From the NCBI GenBank assembly GCA_017557525.1, contig JAFYYN010000147.1, positions 53,167 through 117,166 of the forward strand: a DNA stretch of 64,000 bases, read 5' to 3'. The DNA comes from Lachnospiraceae bacterium. GTDB lineage: Bacteria; Bacillota; Clostridia; Lachnospirales; Lachnospiraceae. The notes under the pieces are model-generated. The model searched no databases. It was not told where the DNA came from and saw nothing but the letters and a program-made list of their open reading frames with translations. Below are positions 16,162 through 23,990 of the stretch, one piece after another (the first letter of the stretch is position 1; every line of letters starts with the position of its first letter). The translations under genes were made by a program, and so were the position numbers.

Positions 16162-16248
16162 ATGAGATACTTGATAAGCGAGACAACGAAAGAAGAAAGA
16201 GAACAGATCGTTCGTGATGCTCTGGGCAACATCGATTCCCAATGTTAA
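16162..16248 (+). pseudogene. Truncated 28-aa ORF
   Basis: The reading frame encodes MRYLISETTKEEREQIVRDA then LGNIDSQC and stop, with AAGG upstream. It resembles the first third of a family of about 65-aa proteins seen in Lachnospiraceae that start with an EERxxIVxxALG motif, followed by Cys residues and a longer tail. Here the frame stops right after the first Cys. It is either a decayed copy or a genuine micropeptide. The family link is from memory and moderate at best. Confidence 0.4.
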
Positions 16249-16274
16249 AAAGTATGGTAAAAGAAAAAAATAGA

Positions 16275-16330
16275 TTTACACAGCGAATATAATGTGATAT
16301 AATAGTGTCAAAAATAACAAACAAATAACA
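16275..16330 (+). promoter_or_regulatory. Promoter of AbiE pair 1 with direct repeats
   Basis: TTTACA (16275-16280), a 17-nt spacer and TATAAT (16298-16303). Downstream AAATAACAAA occurs twice between about 16311 and 16330, which could be the AbiEi operator. Confidence 0.7.
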
Positions 16331-16354
16331 AAAGCAGATATGAAGGCGGTTAAT

Positions 16355-17152
16355 ATGACACGAACTATTTCAAAATCCATGGCTGGGATACTTGAGGACC
16401 TGGAACTCGATAATAAAACTTATGTTACATTGGATGAACTTGCTGAATTGGCAAAAAGACATGATGTTTCTACGGAACCTTCAATGATCGCATCAAGGCT
16501 GAAGAAATCAGGCTGGTTGCTACAGACAGAGCAGCGCGGCGTATGGGAATTTGCATCAGCATCTATGGCCGGTCCGTATTCAAAAAAAGATCCTTTAATG
16601 GAAATCAAGGCATTTAAGCTGTTGAATCCTGATTTAAAGTGTTATGTTTGCCTTCAAACAGCGGCATGGGCTTTAGGTCTTGCTGACAGGGTTCCGTCAC
16701 ATAAGGAACTGGCATTTCTTGAAATACCAAGAAAACAGATGCCGGAAAGTATTATTGCATATAAGTATAATCCAACTATAAAGACAAGAGAGGTGCGCGG
16801 TGTGACATCTCTTGCTCCTGAAAGCATTATTGTTCATATCGCGACAAAACCTGACCTTATACAGTCATGGGAGAGCGTGATGGAGTGGCTCCCGGATGTT
16901 GTATATGAGTCGGAGCTGACGAATCTTATTACAGAAATTTCAGGTAGAAACGATTCTATAAAAAGAAGAACAGGATATCTGTTACAGGGAATGTATCCTG
17001 ATGCAGCAGATGCTATTTATGAAAGCATTCCGAAACCTGCTTCAAAGATCAGGTTTGGTGCAAGAAAAAAATCTATAAGAAATGATGAAAAATGGAAGAT
17101 AGCTGATACTGCAATTCCTTTTTCAACAAAGGAAATGGAGAAAGTGAAATGA
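16355..17152 (+). CDS. abiEi: AbiEi-family antitoxin and autoregulator (pair 1)
   Basis: The 265-aa protein starts MTRTISKSMAGILEDLELDN (AAGGCGG upstream favours ATG 16355 over ATG 16340). An N-terminal winged helix (VTLDELAELAKRHDVS, then SRLKKSGWL) is followed by the AbiEi C-terminal domain. It matches the type IV antitoxin architecture: DNA-binding N-terminus for autorepression and a C-terminal domain needed for antitoxicity. The stop overlaps the toxin ATG (ATGA), as usual for co-translated abiE genes. It is the only complete pair here on the plus strand. Family assignment rests on protein order, overlap and domain pattern. Confidence 0.85.
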   Translation: MTRTISKSMAGILEDLELDNKTYVTLDELAELAKRHDVSTEPSMIASRLKKSGWLLQTEQRGVWEFASASMAGPYSKKDPLMEIKAFKLLNPDLKCYVCLQTAAWALGLADRVPSHKELAFLEIPRKQMPESIIAYKYNPTIKTREVRGVTSLAPESIIVHIATKPDLIQSWESVMEWLPDVVYESELTNLITEISGRNDSIKRRTGYLLQGMYPDAADAIYESIPKPASKIRFGARKKSIRNDEKWKIADTAIPFSTKEMEKVK

Positions 17153-18120
17153 TAAATTTTGAAAATGTAAGTCTTACAGAAGGTCATATTGCAAGGCATA
17201 CACCTACGGGAAGCGGTACTCCCGGACGTGAAGCCGCTATTATAGATATCGCACAGGATTTCCTTCTGTCATATCTGGAAGACTTTGGAAAAATGGACCG
17301 TGTGTCATTGAAAGGCGGTACTGCAATACGAAAATTTTATGCAGGACGGGAAGGTAGGTTTTCACTGGATCTGGATTTTTCAATCGATGATCAGTATACA
17401 GATTCCGCAGAATGTGCACTCGATTTTGTAAGCGAAATAGATGGACTGAAGATAGGACCATTTTCATATTCTGTCAGTGAGCGAAGAAATAAATGGTATA
17501 TCGGACTTTCGAGTCCATACAATGATGGAGATATTTTCAAGACAAAACTTGATTTTGCATCATTTCCATGGCTGGAGCCTCTTACAAGATCCATAGTTCC
17601 TTTACCGATACATAAGCAGTACGGGTTTGATCTTCCACAGATACATACTGTACGTATTGAAGAAAATATGGCTGAAAAGATTGCACGCTTAAACAGAACC
17701 AGCACAGCCAGAGATTTATATGATCTTAACTGGTTGCTTGAAACAAAAGCCATTTCTGCAACGATTGATAAGATTCTCCTAAAACGGCTCGTAGTTCTGA
17801 AAATATGGGTAGATTCATATGGTATGCATTATGGAAACATATATTGGCATCCGGCACATTCACCCTCTGTTTTTGATCCAGATAGGTGGCTTAACGAAAG
17901 AGATCCCAAAGATGTTGACGCTGAAGATATCGGAACGCTTGCAGTGCCTGCACCTACAGCTGAGGATCTAATAAAGAGACTGAGAGAAAACTATGGATTC
18001 CTTGCAGATTTGGATGAGATAGAACAGACTATTGCAAAGTCAAATCAAAAAGACCGGAGCCTTGTGATACAAGCCCTATCAGAACTACCGGGAAGTCGAC
18101 TGGGAAAAGGATTGTACTGA
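17149..18120 (+). CDS. abiEii: AbiEii-family nucleotidyltransferase toxin (pair 1)
   Basis: The 323-aa protein has the nucleotidyltransferase core LKGGTAIRKF (G56, G57, R61) and FSLDLDF (D74, D76), the metal-binding aspartates of the AbiEii/AbiGii fold. AbiEii toxins of this group modify RNA by adding nucleotides. A downstream motif EENMAEKIARLNRTSTARDL is characteristic of the family. It overlaps the antitoxin stop by 4 nt. It is longer than the paired toxin at 23187-23990, mainly at the C-terminus. No damage is visible, so it is probably active if expressed. Confidence 0.9.
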   Translation: MINFENVSLTEGHIARHTPTGSGTPGREAAIIDIAQDFLLSYLEDFGKMDRVSLKGGTAIRKFYAGREGRFSLDLDFSIDDQYTDSAECALDFVSEIDGLKIGPFSYSVSERRNKWYIGLSSPYNDGDIFKTKLDFASFPWLEPLTRSIVPLPIHKQYGFDLPQIHTVRIEENMAEKIARLNRTSTARDLYDLNWLLETKAISATIDKILLKRLVVLKIWVDSYGMHYGNIYWHPAHSPSVFDPDRWLNERDPKDVDAEDIGTLAVPAPTAEDLIKRLRENYGFLADLDEIEQTIAKSNQKDRSLVIQALSELPGSRLGKGLY

Positions 18121-18195
18121 TTCACTTAAACAGATTTAAGCTTTTAAGTGAGATAGAAGTGCGGTAGAATAACTGATTACAGAAAAGGTCGTTAT

Positions 18196-18741
18196 ATGAG
18201 CAAACATAAGATGGTCAATGGCAAGCTTCTCCAGATGAATAAGAGTTATAAGCAGCTTAAAGAAAAGCAGAAGACAAAAATTGGAAACTGGATGTATCAG
18301 GCTTTTAAGAGACAGATTAACGAAGGACTGTCAGACGATGAGGCGTTGGATTACGTTTTCGAAGAGATAGAGAAAGCAGAAATTTGGATTCCTGATTATG
18401 AGATAAGGCATCAGTACAAGGCAAAAAAGAATCATTTTAGGAACCGGCTGTACAGAGAGAATCTTCCAAAGCATTTGTTTGTTATGGAGGGTATCCTGGA
18501 CAGGGCTAACGGAAGGATGAACGTTCTTGAGAAGGCTATCGAGGAGTTTGAAAAAGCACAGGACGAGATAAAGAAATTGGAAGAATATTATACGAGCCAG
18601 CAGTGGAAGGATGACTTCGCAGCGGATGAAGAAGGCAAATATCCGGCAGACCTGAAAAGGGGTATCCTTTCGGAAGACGGTATTTATAATATGCTTGAAC
18701 GGAATAAGGAATTACTGCAAAGAATCCGTGAAGAATCATGA
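18196..18741 (+). CDS. DUF4298 domain protein
   Basis: This 181-aa protein has two parts. Residues 1-95 hold a basic, helical domain (HKMVNGKLLQMNKSYKQLKE) of no known family. Residues 97-180 match DUF4298: ILDRANGRMNVLEKAIEEFE, then a LKRGILSEDGIYNMLE stretch that is diagnostic. DUF4298 proteins are small, acidic and of unknown role, often found with integrated elements. A weak AAAGGTCG ribosome site precedes ATG 18196. Its neighbours are the AbiE toxin and an ORF6N-type fragment, so it belongs to the island cargo. Confidence 0.75.
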   Translation: MSKHKMVNGKLLQMNKSYKQLKEKQKTKIGNWMYQAFKRQINEGLSDDEALDYVFEEIEKAEIWIPDYEIRHQYKAKKNHFRNRLYRENLPKHLFVMEGILDRANGRMNVLEKAIEEFEKAQDEIKKLEEYYTSQQWKDDFAADEEGKYPADLKRGILSEDGIYNMLERNKELLQRIREES

Positions 18742-18747
18742 TTTGCA

Positions 18748-19330
18748 GTGGAACAGCAAAGCATATTTATAATGCGTGCATTTCGGGAAATGCGGCGTTT
18801 TATTTCAAATAATGCTTTGCTTTTTGAAAAAGTAAGTCATATAGAGTTACAACAACTCGAGTATAAGAAGAATACCGATGAAAAATTTGAAAGAGTGTTC
18901 AAGTATATAGATGATCATGCTGAATCTGAGCAAAAGATTTTCTTCGATGGTCAGATATATGATGCTTTTAGCCTAATTACATCAATAATTCAGAAAGCCA
19001 AAAAGGAAATAATCCTTATAGATGGGTATGTAGATGTTGATACATTAAATATTTTAGCCAAGAAAAACCGTGGGGTAGATGTAAATATATATACATATGC
19101 AAGTGCACGACTTACAAATAGAGATGTTGTAAATTTTTAATGCACAGTATCCTACACTGACTATAAAGAGAACGCAGGTTTTTCATGATAGATTTATAGT
19201 ATTAGATGGGACCACAGTTTATCATATTGGCGCTTCTATAAAAGATGCAGGGAAGAAGTGCTTTGGTATTTCGCTAATGGAAGACCAAGGAATAATAACA
19301 GATTTGTTGAATCGACGGAAATCAATATAG
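18748..19330 (+). pseudogene. Frameshifted C-terminal fragment of ORF6N/Rha-type protein
   Basis: The first 130 codons (GTG start 18748, RAFREMRRFISNN, then IFFDGQIYDAFSLI and KAKKEIILIDGYVD) end at a TAA at 19138-19140. The next frame continues NAQYPTLTIKRTQVFHDRFI, then VLDGTTVYHIGASIKDAG, to TAG at 19330. Together they match the C-terminal half of ORF6N proteins, including the phospholipase-D-like HDRF and IGAS motifs. A single extra T in the T5 run at about 19134-19138 explains the break: removing one T restores V-N-F-N-A-Q. The N-terminal ORF6N DNA-binding domain is absent. A sequencing error cannot be excluded. Confidence 0.7.
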
Positions 19331-19356
19331 TACTAAAAATGAATAACAACAGCGTT

Positions 19357-19402
19357 ACGGCATAGGTTTAAGACCCAAAATTTTATCCCTATGCCGTTTT
19401 TG
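19357..19402 (+). terminator. Terminator
   Basis: ACGGCATAGG (19357-19366) pairs with CCTATGCCGT (19388-19397), followed by a T tract. The sequence just before (AACAGCGTTA) also precedes the terminator at 22683. Confidence 0.8.
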
Positions 19403-19404
19403 TT

Positions 19405-19529
19405 TTACAACTATCTCTACAACGGAGAATCCGGTAGTGCAGAAAAACCACCGTCAACAAGTGGGCATTTTATCTGTTCTATCCCTTGCATTTACTGGTG
19501 TTCTGGCTCATTTTAAAAGCTTGAAATAG
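19405..19529 (+). pseudogene. Degraded C-terminal end of a surface protein
   Basis: One frame reads NGESGSAEKPPSTSG and the other ends ILSVLSLAFTGVLAHFKSLK then TAG. The combination of a Pro/Ser-rich spacer, a hydrophobic helix and a basic end recalls the membrane-anchoring tails of BspA-like or LPXTG-like proteins, here broken by a frameshift. No upstream coding part is present. The interpretation is tentative. Confidence 0.35.
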
Positions 19530-19530
19530 T

Positions 19531-19559
19531 TTGACGGGAGATTATATATTTGGTATACT
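19531..19559 (+). promoter_or_regulatory. Promoter of RCC1-like gene
   Basis: TTGACG (19531-19536), a 17-nt spacer, TATACT (19554-19559). A leader of about 95 nt runs to the start at 19658. Confidence 0.75.
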
Positions 19560-19657
19560 CTTAATCGTTGGGAAGTCGCATGTTGGAAGATCGCACCTAC
19601 GGTTCTTTGTGGGAGTTTTCTTCAAATGCTATACAGTAGTGAAAGGTGGAGTTTATA

Positions 19658-21325
19658 ATGGATTACGAAAAGAGAGCATACAGTAAGAAAAAAAGCATTA
19701 ACTGGCCTGCAAGATGGAAAGCTGTAGTAAGATTAAGTCTGACGATGATGATAGCGATTATAGTTGTTCCTTTCCTTAAAGTTTATGCAGAAGAAGAGGT
19801 TTATCAAACCTCAGCGTTTTATTATTTCGAGGATACTGAAGGTGTTACGATAACCGGTGTAGCTGATGCGTATGCTGTTTTTGATAGTGATCCTGAATAT
19901 GATTTCCTTCTAGGAACCATGAAAATTCCCGAGATGATAGACGGAAAGAAAGTGACAGGGATAGCAGACAGGGCGTTTGCTGATTTATGGGCGAAGACCG
20001 AGATGGTTTATCTCCCTAGAACCATAAAGAGAATTGGAGAGGACATTTTTGGGGAAGGCTATCATGAAATTAAACATGTATACTATGACGGAACTATTGA
20101 AGAATACAGAAATATAGAAATAGGTTCGAACAAGCTGCTTGACGGAGCATTTATACACCACACAAAGCAAAAGATTAATCCCGCAGACTATGATTTTGAG
20201 TATCCGGCTGAAGAAAATCCTATAGTATATGGTGGATATATTAAAAAGAATGGTACTCTGTACAATTTTGATAATAAAAAGATAGCAACACAGATAAAGG
20301 ATGCGGCTTTACTGACAGAACGGACTTATTATAACCAAATGTATTATCTGACGGAAGATGGTAAGTTTTATGTAGAATATGATGAACATGATGAAAAGAC
20401 CAGGACGTCTGTCAGAAAGAAAAAACTGCTCATGAAAGGTGTTGCCAGCTATCCTGCCTCGTCACATAACACAAACAGCGAGCAATATGTGATCACTAAA
20501 AAGGGTGTTCTGTATAGGTTGGATGTTTCTATAGTTGATTCAAAAGCAAGCGTAAAAAAGACCAAGATCATGAAAAATGTTAAGGCCTTTTATTACGATA
20601 CTATGGGTGATTATATCAAGAAAAATATGAACTACTTCATATTGAAGAAAGACAATACATTATGGGGATATGGCGACAATATGCATTATGAATTAGGGCA
20701 GGGGAACACTAAAACTTATGAAAAACCTGTTAAAATAATGAGCAACGTTGCTGAGTTTATCTATGGTTTCGGAACATGGGGAACAAGTCCAAGAGAAGGG
20801 GAGGGAGTGTGTTTTGCTATAAAGACTGATGGATCCTTATGGGGATGGGGAAGTGGAGAGTTTGACGCATTTCAGATTACTGGTGATGGGAATATAACTA
20901 AACCTAAACAGCTTTTAGATGAAGTAGTGGATATGGATTATGATAATCATCATGTGGCTTGCTTGAGAGCAGATGGTGTGCTGTGGATGTGGGGAACAAA
21001 GGTAGGTGAAGATTGGGGACATACTGAAAATGAAGGAACTTTGCTGGTATCAAATTCAGGAATTGTAAAGATTGCTGATAACGTAAAATATATGGATATG
21101 TCAAGTTGGTGGATTTATTTTATTAAAAATGACAAAGCATTATATATTTTTGGAAATGTAGATGGAGCAGACAAAACACCTCAAAAACTGCTTAGTAAGG
21201 TAAAGTATGTAAGTTCGCAGATAGAAGGAGATTATGCGGTAAGGACTGACGGAACCTTATATTACTTCAATGAGATTAAGGAAGTGGGTAAGGATAAGCC
21301 TAAGAAAGTAGCGGAGGGTCTATAA
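19658..21325 (+). CDS. Secreted RCC1-like repeat protein with LRR_5 segment
   Basis: The 555-aa protein starts MDYEKRAYSKKKSINWPARW (AAAGGTGGAG supports ATG 19658 over GTG 19646). A basic N-terminus and hydrophobic helix with cleavage near VYAEEE form an unusually long signal. Residues about 70-165 hold one or two BspA-type LRR_5 units (GIADRAFADL, YLPRTIKRIG). From about 180 to 550 there are RCC1-like blades, with DNTLWGYGDNMHYELG, DGSLWGWG and DGVLWMWG as landmarks and a possible seven-bladed propeller. It is probably a surface protein for ligand binding. A DUF6273 gene starts about 110 nt downstream. Confidence 0.85.
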   Translation: MDYEKRAYSKKKSINWPARWKAVVRLSLTMMIAIIVVPFLKVYAEEEVYQTSAFYYFEDTEGVTITGVADAYAVFDSDPEYDFLLGTMKIPEMIDGKKVTGIADRAFADLWAKTEMVYLPRTIKRIGEDIFGEGYHEIKHVYYDGTIEEYRNIEIGSNKLLDGAFIHHTKQKINPADYDFEYPAEENPIVYGGYIKKNGTLYNFDNKKIATQIKDAALLTERTYYNQMYYLTEDGKFYVEYDEHDEKTRTSVRKKKLLMKGVASYPASSHNTNSEQYVITKKGVLYRLDVSIVDSKASVKKTKIMKNVKAFYYDTMGDYIKKNMNYFILKKDNTLWGYGDNMHYELGQGNTKTYEKPVKIMSNVAEFIYGFGTWGTSPREGEGVCFAIKTDGSLWGWGSGEFDAFQITGDGNITKPKQLLDEVVDMDYDNHHVACLRADGVLWMWGTKVGEDWGHTENEGTLLVSNSGIVKIADNVKYMDMSSWWIYFIKNDKALYIFGNVDGADKTPQKLLSKVKYVSSQIEGDYAVRTDGTLYYFNEIKEVGKDKPKKVAEGL

Positions 21326-21437
21326 AACTTAGTTGCTGATATACGAAGCGATGCTAAATTTATGCTACCTGACACTTGGTTTTAAATATATGAAAAAGGA
21401 TTACAAAATATTATTTTTTGGTATGGAGGAACCATCG

Positions 21438-22529
21438 ATGAAATCTTTAAAGACATTATTATGTTTACTACTGATTATGTTTATGGTAATGGGGAATTTT
21501 AAAAGCATTCAGGCAGAAGCTAAAGAGATATCAATTTCCGTTCCCAAGATTAAAGTAAAAACTGTTAAAAAGGGCACAAGTTTAAAGATAATTATATCCA
21601 AAACAAAGGATGCTGAAGGTTATGAAGTATATGTATCCGGAACTGGTTCAGCATATAGTGATTATATGCAGTTTAGTACTGATTATCAAAAGGTTGCTGA
21701 TGTGACTAAGAATGGGAAAGCCAAAAGAACAATAACTTTTAAGACATTTCCGGCAGGAACTTATAAAGTTAAGGTGCGTTCCTACAATAACAAAAAGTTT
21801 GGATATAAGATATATAGTGATTTTAGTGCCGAAAAAACCATAACATTAAAGGAAGCTTCAAATGGATACAAATCTTCATATGATTTTTCTAAAATAAAAA
21901 AAGGTGACATTATCAAGTTTGGTGCATACGAACAAGATGGGGATTTCTCTAATGGAAAGGAACCGATAGAGTGGATAGTACTTGAAAAAACTAAAAAAGA
22001 TATACTTGTTGTAAGTAAATATGCCATTGACAGGGTGCCTTATAACAATGATTATAATAATAATATAACATGGGAGACCAGTTACCTTCGAAAGTGGCTT
22101 AATGATAAATTCTATTCTAATGCTTTTAATGAGACAGAAAAAGGCATGATAAAAGTCACAATGGTAGAAAATTATGATAATGTTGTTTATAAAACAGCAG
22201 GTGGTAATGATACAAAGGATAGGATATTCCTGTTATCGCAGTTGGAGATGATAAACAGTGATTATGGTTTTTCAGATAGTTATGATGAATATGATATAAA
22301 TAGGAGATGTGCTCCAACGGCTTATGTGATAGCACGAGGTATAGAAATAGGCTCATTCTATAAAACCTCAGATGATGAAAATACTTGCAGATGGTGGCTT
22401 CGGACTCCCGGTCTTCAGCCATATGCTGCTGCATTAGTTGGAAGCAATGGTATAGTTAGCCCGAATGGTGAACATGTTTACGATAATGAGTGTGGTGTGC
22501 GTCCAGCTTTATACATAAGCATTAAATAA
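21438..22529 (+). CDS. Secreted DUF6273 domain protein (copy 2)
   Basis: The 363-aa product starts MKSLKTLLCLLLIMFMVMG at 21438, with TGGAGG upstream; the frame opens far earlier at 21333 without support. After the signal peptide (ending near QAEAKE) it has the same domain order as the 8155 protein: fibronectin-like region (KTKDAEGYEVYVSG) and DUF6273 (FGAYEQ, EPIEWIVL, LRKWLNDKFY, WWLRTPG, VRPALYIS). The paralogues are so close in order and motifs that recent duplication is likely. It follows the RCC1-like gene and may be co-transcribed. Two terminators follow. Confidence 0.85.
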   Translation: MKSLKTLLCLLLIMFMVMGNFKSIQAEAKEISISVPKIKVKTVKKGTSLKIIISKTKDAEGYEVYVSGTGSAYSDYMQFSTDYQKVADVTKNGKAKRTITFKTFPAGTYKVKVRSYNNKKFGYKIYSDFSAEKTITLKEASNGYKSSYDFSKIKKGDIIKFGAYEQDGDFSNGKEPIEWIVLEKTKKDILVVSKYAIDRVPYNNDYNNNITWETSYLRKWLNDKFYSNAFNETEKGMIKVTMVENYDNVVYKTAGGNDTKDRIFLLSQLEMINSDYGFSDSYDEYDINRRCAPTAYVIARGIEIGSFYKTSDDENTCRWWLRTPGLQPYAAALVGSNGIVSPNGEHVYDNECGVRPALYISIK

Positions 22530-22682
22530 TTCGGAAATCGATGGAAGGGACGCTTTTACTGAACTTGTGTTACCATACTCGTGATTAAGCGTTACTTAAT
22601 TGTCTATATATACATGAATGGAACTTTATATGAGGAGAACTAAAGCATTAATACTGAAAACTTAATAATATAACAGCGTTAG
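22530..22682 (+). other. Intergenic stretch with no visible gene
   Basis: Between the end of DUF6273 copy 2 and the first terminator I see no gene, strong promoter or repeat apart from the AACAGCGTTA sequence at 22672-22681 that belongs to the terminator group. Confidence 0.6.
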
Positions 22683-22720
22683 GCGCAGGAACAAGAAAAA
22701 ACTTATCCCTGCGCTTTTTT
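22683..22720 (+). terminator. Terminator 1 after DUF6273 copy 2
   Basis: GCGCAGG (22683-22689) pairs with CCTGCGC (22708-22714), then six Ts. AACAGCGTTA lies directly before it. Confidence 0.8.
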
Positions 22721-22727
22721 GTTTCTT

Positions 22728-22755
22728 GGAGAAGGCTTATCCCTTCTCCCTTTTT
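22728..22755 (+). terminator. Terminator 2 after DUF6273 copy 2
   Basis: GGAGAAGG (22728-22735) pairs with CCTTCTCC (22742-22749), followed by C and five Ts. Confidence 0.75.
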
Positions 22756-22774
22756 CATTTTGGAAGAAAGGAAA

Positions 22775-22873
22775 ATGTATATCACAAAGCACTTCCGCAT
22801 GGTAATCCATGCCCGGGATCCCACCGGTTCGGATAACGGAAACGAATGTAACCCACAGTTAACAACAAAATAA
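22775..22873 (+). CDS. Short ORF (32 aa) before the Maff2 remnant
   Basis: A frame with GAAAGGAAA upstream starts MYITKHFRMVIHARDPTGSD and ends QLTTK. It stops 2 nt before the ATG of the Maff2-like frame. No family is recognised. It could be a hybrid remnant of the same conjugative element. Confidence 0.3.
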   Translation: MYITKHFRMVIHARDPTGSDNGNECNPQLTTK

Positions 22874-22875
22874 TC

Positions 22876-23155
22876 ATGAAAAACAAGATGAGATCAAGAA
22901 AAATGTTTAATCTTTTTAATGCAAGGGCATCATACTTTATGCCCTTAACAGCAGTCATTACAACGACAGTATTTCGTCTGTTTGGATTTTCGGATGTCGG
23001 CGGAGTTTTCCTTATGGGATTCTTCTCATCGGCTATCGACGGACTTAAGACAGTCATCACAGCAATCGTTGCCAGTATCGGTGTCTGGGGCGTTATAAAC
23101 CTGCTTGAAGGCTATTAAAATGACAATGCAGAATCCAAGTTCTAGGGTAATCATG
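22876..23155 (+). pseudogene. Decayed Maff2-family gene (conjugative element remnant)
   Basis: The open part (22876-23118, 80 aa) contains GFFSSAIDGLKTVITAIVAS and GVWGVINLLEGY, the core of Maff2, a small hydrophobic protein of Tn1549/Tn916-like conjugative transposons. Maff2 normally continues GYGNDNPGAKSQG. Here TAA replaces the Gly codon, the next codons read NDNAESKF, then TAG where Gln is expected. The N-terminal 45 residues do not match Maff2 and may be fused sequence. This is the clearest mark of an integrated conjugative element in the island. Confidence 0.65.
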
Positions 23156-23186
23156 TTCTATTTAATAGCAAGCTTTTATTTTGAAA

Positions 23187-23990
23187 TTATATCGTTATGT
23201 CACGAATGAAGACCAGATTCCTTTCCAATGCTTCTTCATCAGAAATATCAAGCCAGTTCTTGCCGGATTTTTTGAGTTCGGAAAGGTAACCGGGATTTTT
23301 GAACATGCGCTCGATTCGGGCTGCAATGTCATGAGTGGAATACACATGCAGCGAAGGATCGGCAAAAATGTATTTTTTGATGCAGTCGGAAAGCTGGTCC
23401 GATTTTACACGGTCACATAGATAGCAGATATCAAAAACATCTTTGTATCTTGTGTTACGGATACCGAAACGCAGCATGGATTTTAGCTTTTCTGTGATCA
23501 TCTGTGCGGGAGAGTTTATAAGGAGACTGATGGTATCATTTTGAAACCCGACATCAAAAGCATACTCTTCCTGCTCGATTGAGAGGTCATTATGTACACC
23601 GATATCCATTTTGAGTGATATGGTGGTTTCCTCCGTATCGGAAAGTGATATGTTGATGCGTTTCCCTTTGTAATCCTGATGGTTTAATTCGGTGATCTTT
23701 CCATTTAACCGGATTGTAAGTCCGTCAATGCAGTTTAGTTTCTCCACAAATCTTCGTATGGATTCATCAGAGATAGAATAGCGGATAAAATCCAGATCGA
23801 GGTCTTGTGTGGCACGTCGAGAATCGCCGGATATGCTACGCATGACAACGCCTCCTTTGATGGTGGCATTTTGAGCCATACCGCTGTCAGAAATTGCTTT
23901 CAGCACTATGTCCTGACCGAGCTTTGACTGAGCATCGGCTTCGCTGTAACCTTGCTTCTTTATTTTTTCGATTTCTTCATATAAGTTCAT
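23187..23990 (-). CDS. abiEii: AbiEii-family nucleotidyltransferase toxin (pair 2)
   Basis: The 267-aa protein has IKGGVVMR (G46, G47, R51) and ATQDLDLDF (D63, D65, D67), the metal-binding core of the AbiEii/AbiGii nucleotidyltransferase fold. A conserved C-terminal region contains EKLKSMLRFGIRNTRYKDVF. It is only distantly related to the pair 1 toxin. The start follows the antitoxin TAA directly, with GGAGGTG upstream. It is intact. Its gene product would be a type IV toxin that disables translation by altering RNA. Confidence 0.88.
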   Translation of the reverse strand: MNLYEEIEKIKKQGYSEADAQSKLGQDIVLKAISDSGMAQNATIKGGVVMRSISGDSRRATQDLDLDFIRYSISDESIRRFVEKLNCIDGLTIRLNGKITELNHQDYKGKRINISLSDTEETTISLKMDIGVHNDLSIEQEEYAFDVGFQNDTISLLINSPAQMITEKLKSMLRFGIRNTRYKDVFDICYLCDRVKSDQLSDCIKKYIFADPSLHVYSTHDIAARIERMFKNPGYLSELKKSGKNWLDISDEEALERNLVFIRDITI

